DNA of 6,688 bases from an uncultured bacterium (GTDB taxonomy: Bacteria; Patescibacteriota; Patescibacteriia; Patescibacteriales; Patescibacteriaceae), in assembly GCA_937868555.1 (NCBI GenBank), contig CALMNI010000160.1, positions 1 to 6,688 of the forward strand. Direction: 5' to 3'. Each line of letters starts with the position of its first letter. The stretch's first letter is position 1. Under the pieces are notes generated by a model that was given only the letters and a program-made list of their open reading frames with translations, made no database searches and had not been told where the DNA came from. Of this stretch, positions 5,900-6,688 are shown piece by piece. The position numbers and the translations under genes are program-made.

Positions 5900-6688
5900 T
5901 TGACATCCATTCAAACAAAAGCAAAAATACCAAGTGTCTATAATTTGATAAGCATGTCGCAGGCATGCGGCGCGGTAATACAAAGTAATTTTTTTAGTAA
6001 ATACAACATTACTCGAAAGGCTGACCGAACTCCTCGTACGAAAATTGATTCGCAAAATAATGAATTCATAATTAATCAATGTAAACAGGCTTTTCCAGAA
6101 GTTAGTGTTATTGCGGAAGAAAGGAGCCATTATGTTGAAGGAGCGGATCATATGCTGCTGTGCGATCCCATGGACGGGACTTTGGCCTTTACTCATCATT
6201 TGCCTTTGGCAACGGTTTGTCTTTCATTGGTTTGTAAGGGTACGCCTATTGCCGCCGTTATTCATGAACCATTCATACGAAGAACCTGGTTCGCGGAAAA
6301 AGATGGGGGCGCATTTTATAGTTACGGATTAATGGAGAAGCCAAAACGCATTTTTGTTTCCAAGCATAGAAAAATTGAACGCGCTCACATGTGCGTGTTT
6401 TGGTGGAAAAATTCTTTGTATAATATACATCTTGTAAACCAAAAGCTAATTGAAAAAGGGATTAGTTTTAGCAGCCCGGATTCAATGGCATTAATGGGCG
6501 CTTTAATTGCTTCGGCAAAAATTCATGCTTCAATTGCGCCGGTAAAGACGGCGTATGAAACGGCGCCCATAGATCTTATTGTTAGAGAAGCGGGCGGAAA
6601 AGCAACGGATATGTATGGGAATGAATTGCTCTATGATGAAAGCGCTAAAATCAAAGGACATATTATTAGCAATGGGGTGTTTCATAAA
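5900..6688 (+). CDS. Inositol monophosphatase family phosphatase (3' end outside window)
   Basis: 263 codons are visible with no stop before the window ends. Family members are usually about 260-280 residues, so little is missing. This is a magnesium-dependent, probably cytoplasmic, sugar- or nucleotide-phosphate phosphatase fold. Metal-site motifs appear in order: Thr-Lys-Ile-Asp (around residue 50), AEE (Glu73-Glu74), DPMDGT (89-94, usual form DP[IM]DGT), and EAGG (230-233) followed by a TD..G segment. The usual Trp-Asp of the last metal ligand (WDxAA) is Tyr219-Glu220 here, so activity could be altered. The substrate is unresolved: inositol phosphate, 3'-phosphoadenosine phosphate and fructose bisphosphate are all handled by this superfamily. 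TTG 5900 with AAGGAG upstream keeps the whole first helix; ATG 5954 would remove half of it. It is separated from the surface-protein genes by 79 bases and a weak terminator, so it is probably not part of that unit. Confidence 0.85.
   Translation, partial: MTSIQTKAKIPSVYNLISMSQACGAVIQSNFFSKYNITRKADRTPRTKIDSQNNEFIINQCKQAFPEVSVIAEERSHYVEGADHMLLCDPMDGTLAFTHHLPLATVCLSLVCKGTPIAAVIHEPFIRRTWFAEKDGGAFYSYGLMEKPKRIFVSKHRKIERAHMCVFWWKNSLYNIHLVNQKLIEKGISFSSPDSMALMGALIASAKIHASIAPVKTAYETAPIDLIVREAGGKATDMYGNELLYDESAKIKGHIISNGVFHK

Noticed and set aside
5900..5905. TTGACA as a -35 box
   Set aside because: It matches the consensus but is the start codon region of the monophosphatase, and the nearest TATAAT is 33 bases away, far beyond usual spacing.

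Overview
The window reads as chromosomal DNA of a Candidate Phyla Radiation (Patescibacteria) bacterium. This rests on protein style, not a search. The signs are a long secreted fibre with GIGT-type repeats and a C-terminal S74 chaperone domain, a membrane-anchored LytR_C-like protein, a secreted protein with '[YF]xW...GW[IL]' repeats, and a small stand-alone nucleotidyltransferase. Base composition is moderately AT-rich by eye. All genes use the standard code: stops are TAA or TAG and no in-frame TGA is needed, so this is not a UGA-recoded lineage. There is no tRNA, rRNA, CRISPR array, insertion sequence or integrase. No gene-free stretch exceeds about 85 bases.

Layout, all on the + strand. 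(1) Bases 2-70 are probably the 3' end of an upstream gene. (2) Bases 82-507 encode a minimal nucleotidyltransferase whose reading frame clearly extends upstream of its first ordinary start codon. (3) A terminator (519-549) is followed at once by a strong extended -10 promoter (551-580) whose start point lies only a few bases before an ATG. (4) Bases 590-3889 encode a 1,099-residue exported fibre ending in a self-cleaving intramolecular chaperone domain. (5) Bases 3944-4612 and 4612-5820 overlap by one base (TAATG). They encode a single-pass membrane protein with a LytR_C-like domain and a secreted, C-terminally anchored tryptophan-repeat protein. (6) A weak terminator-like hairpin (5819-5845) closes the group. 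(7) A Shine-Dalgarno site and TTG start open an inositol-monophosphatase family gene (5900 to beyond the window).

Genes 4 and 5 look like one transcription unit making three cell-envelope products: a fibre, an inner-membrane protein facing outwards, and an anchored surface protein. I infer a cell-surface apparatus, possibly for adhesion of an episymbiotic cell to its host. The functional link is inferred from order, orientation and export signals only. The flanking nucleotidyltransferase and monophosphatase are separate from it by terminators and are probably unrelated.
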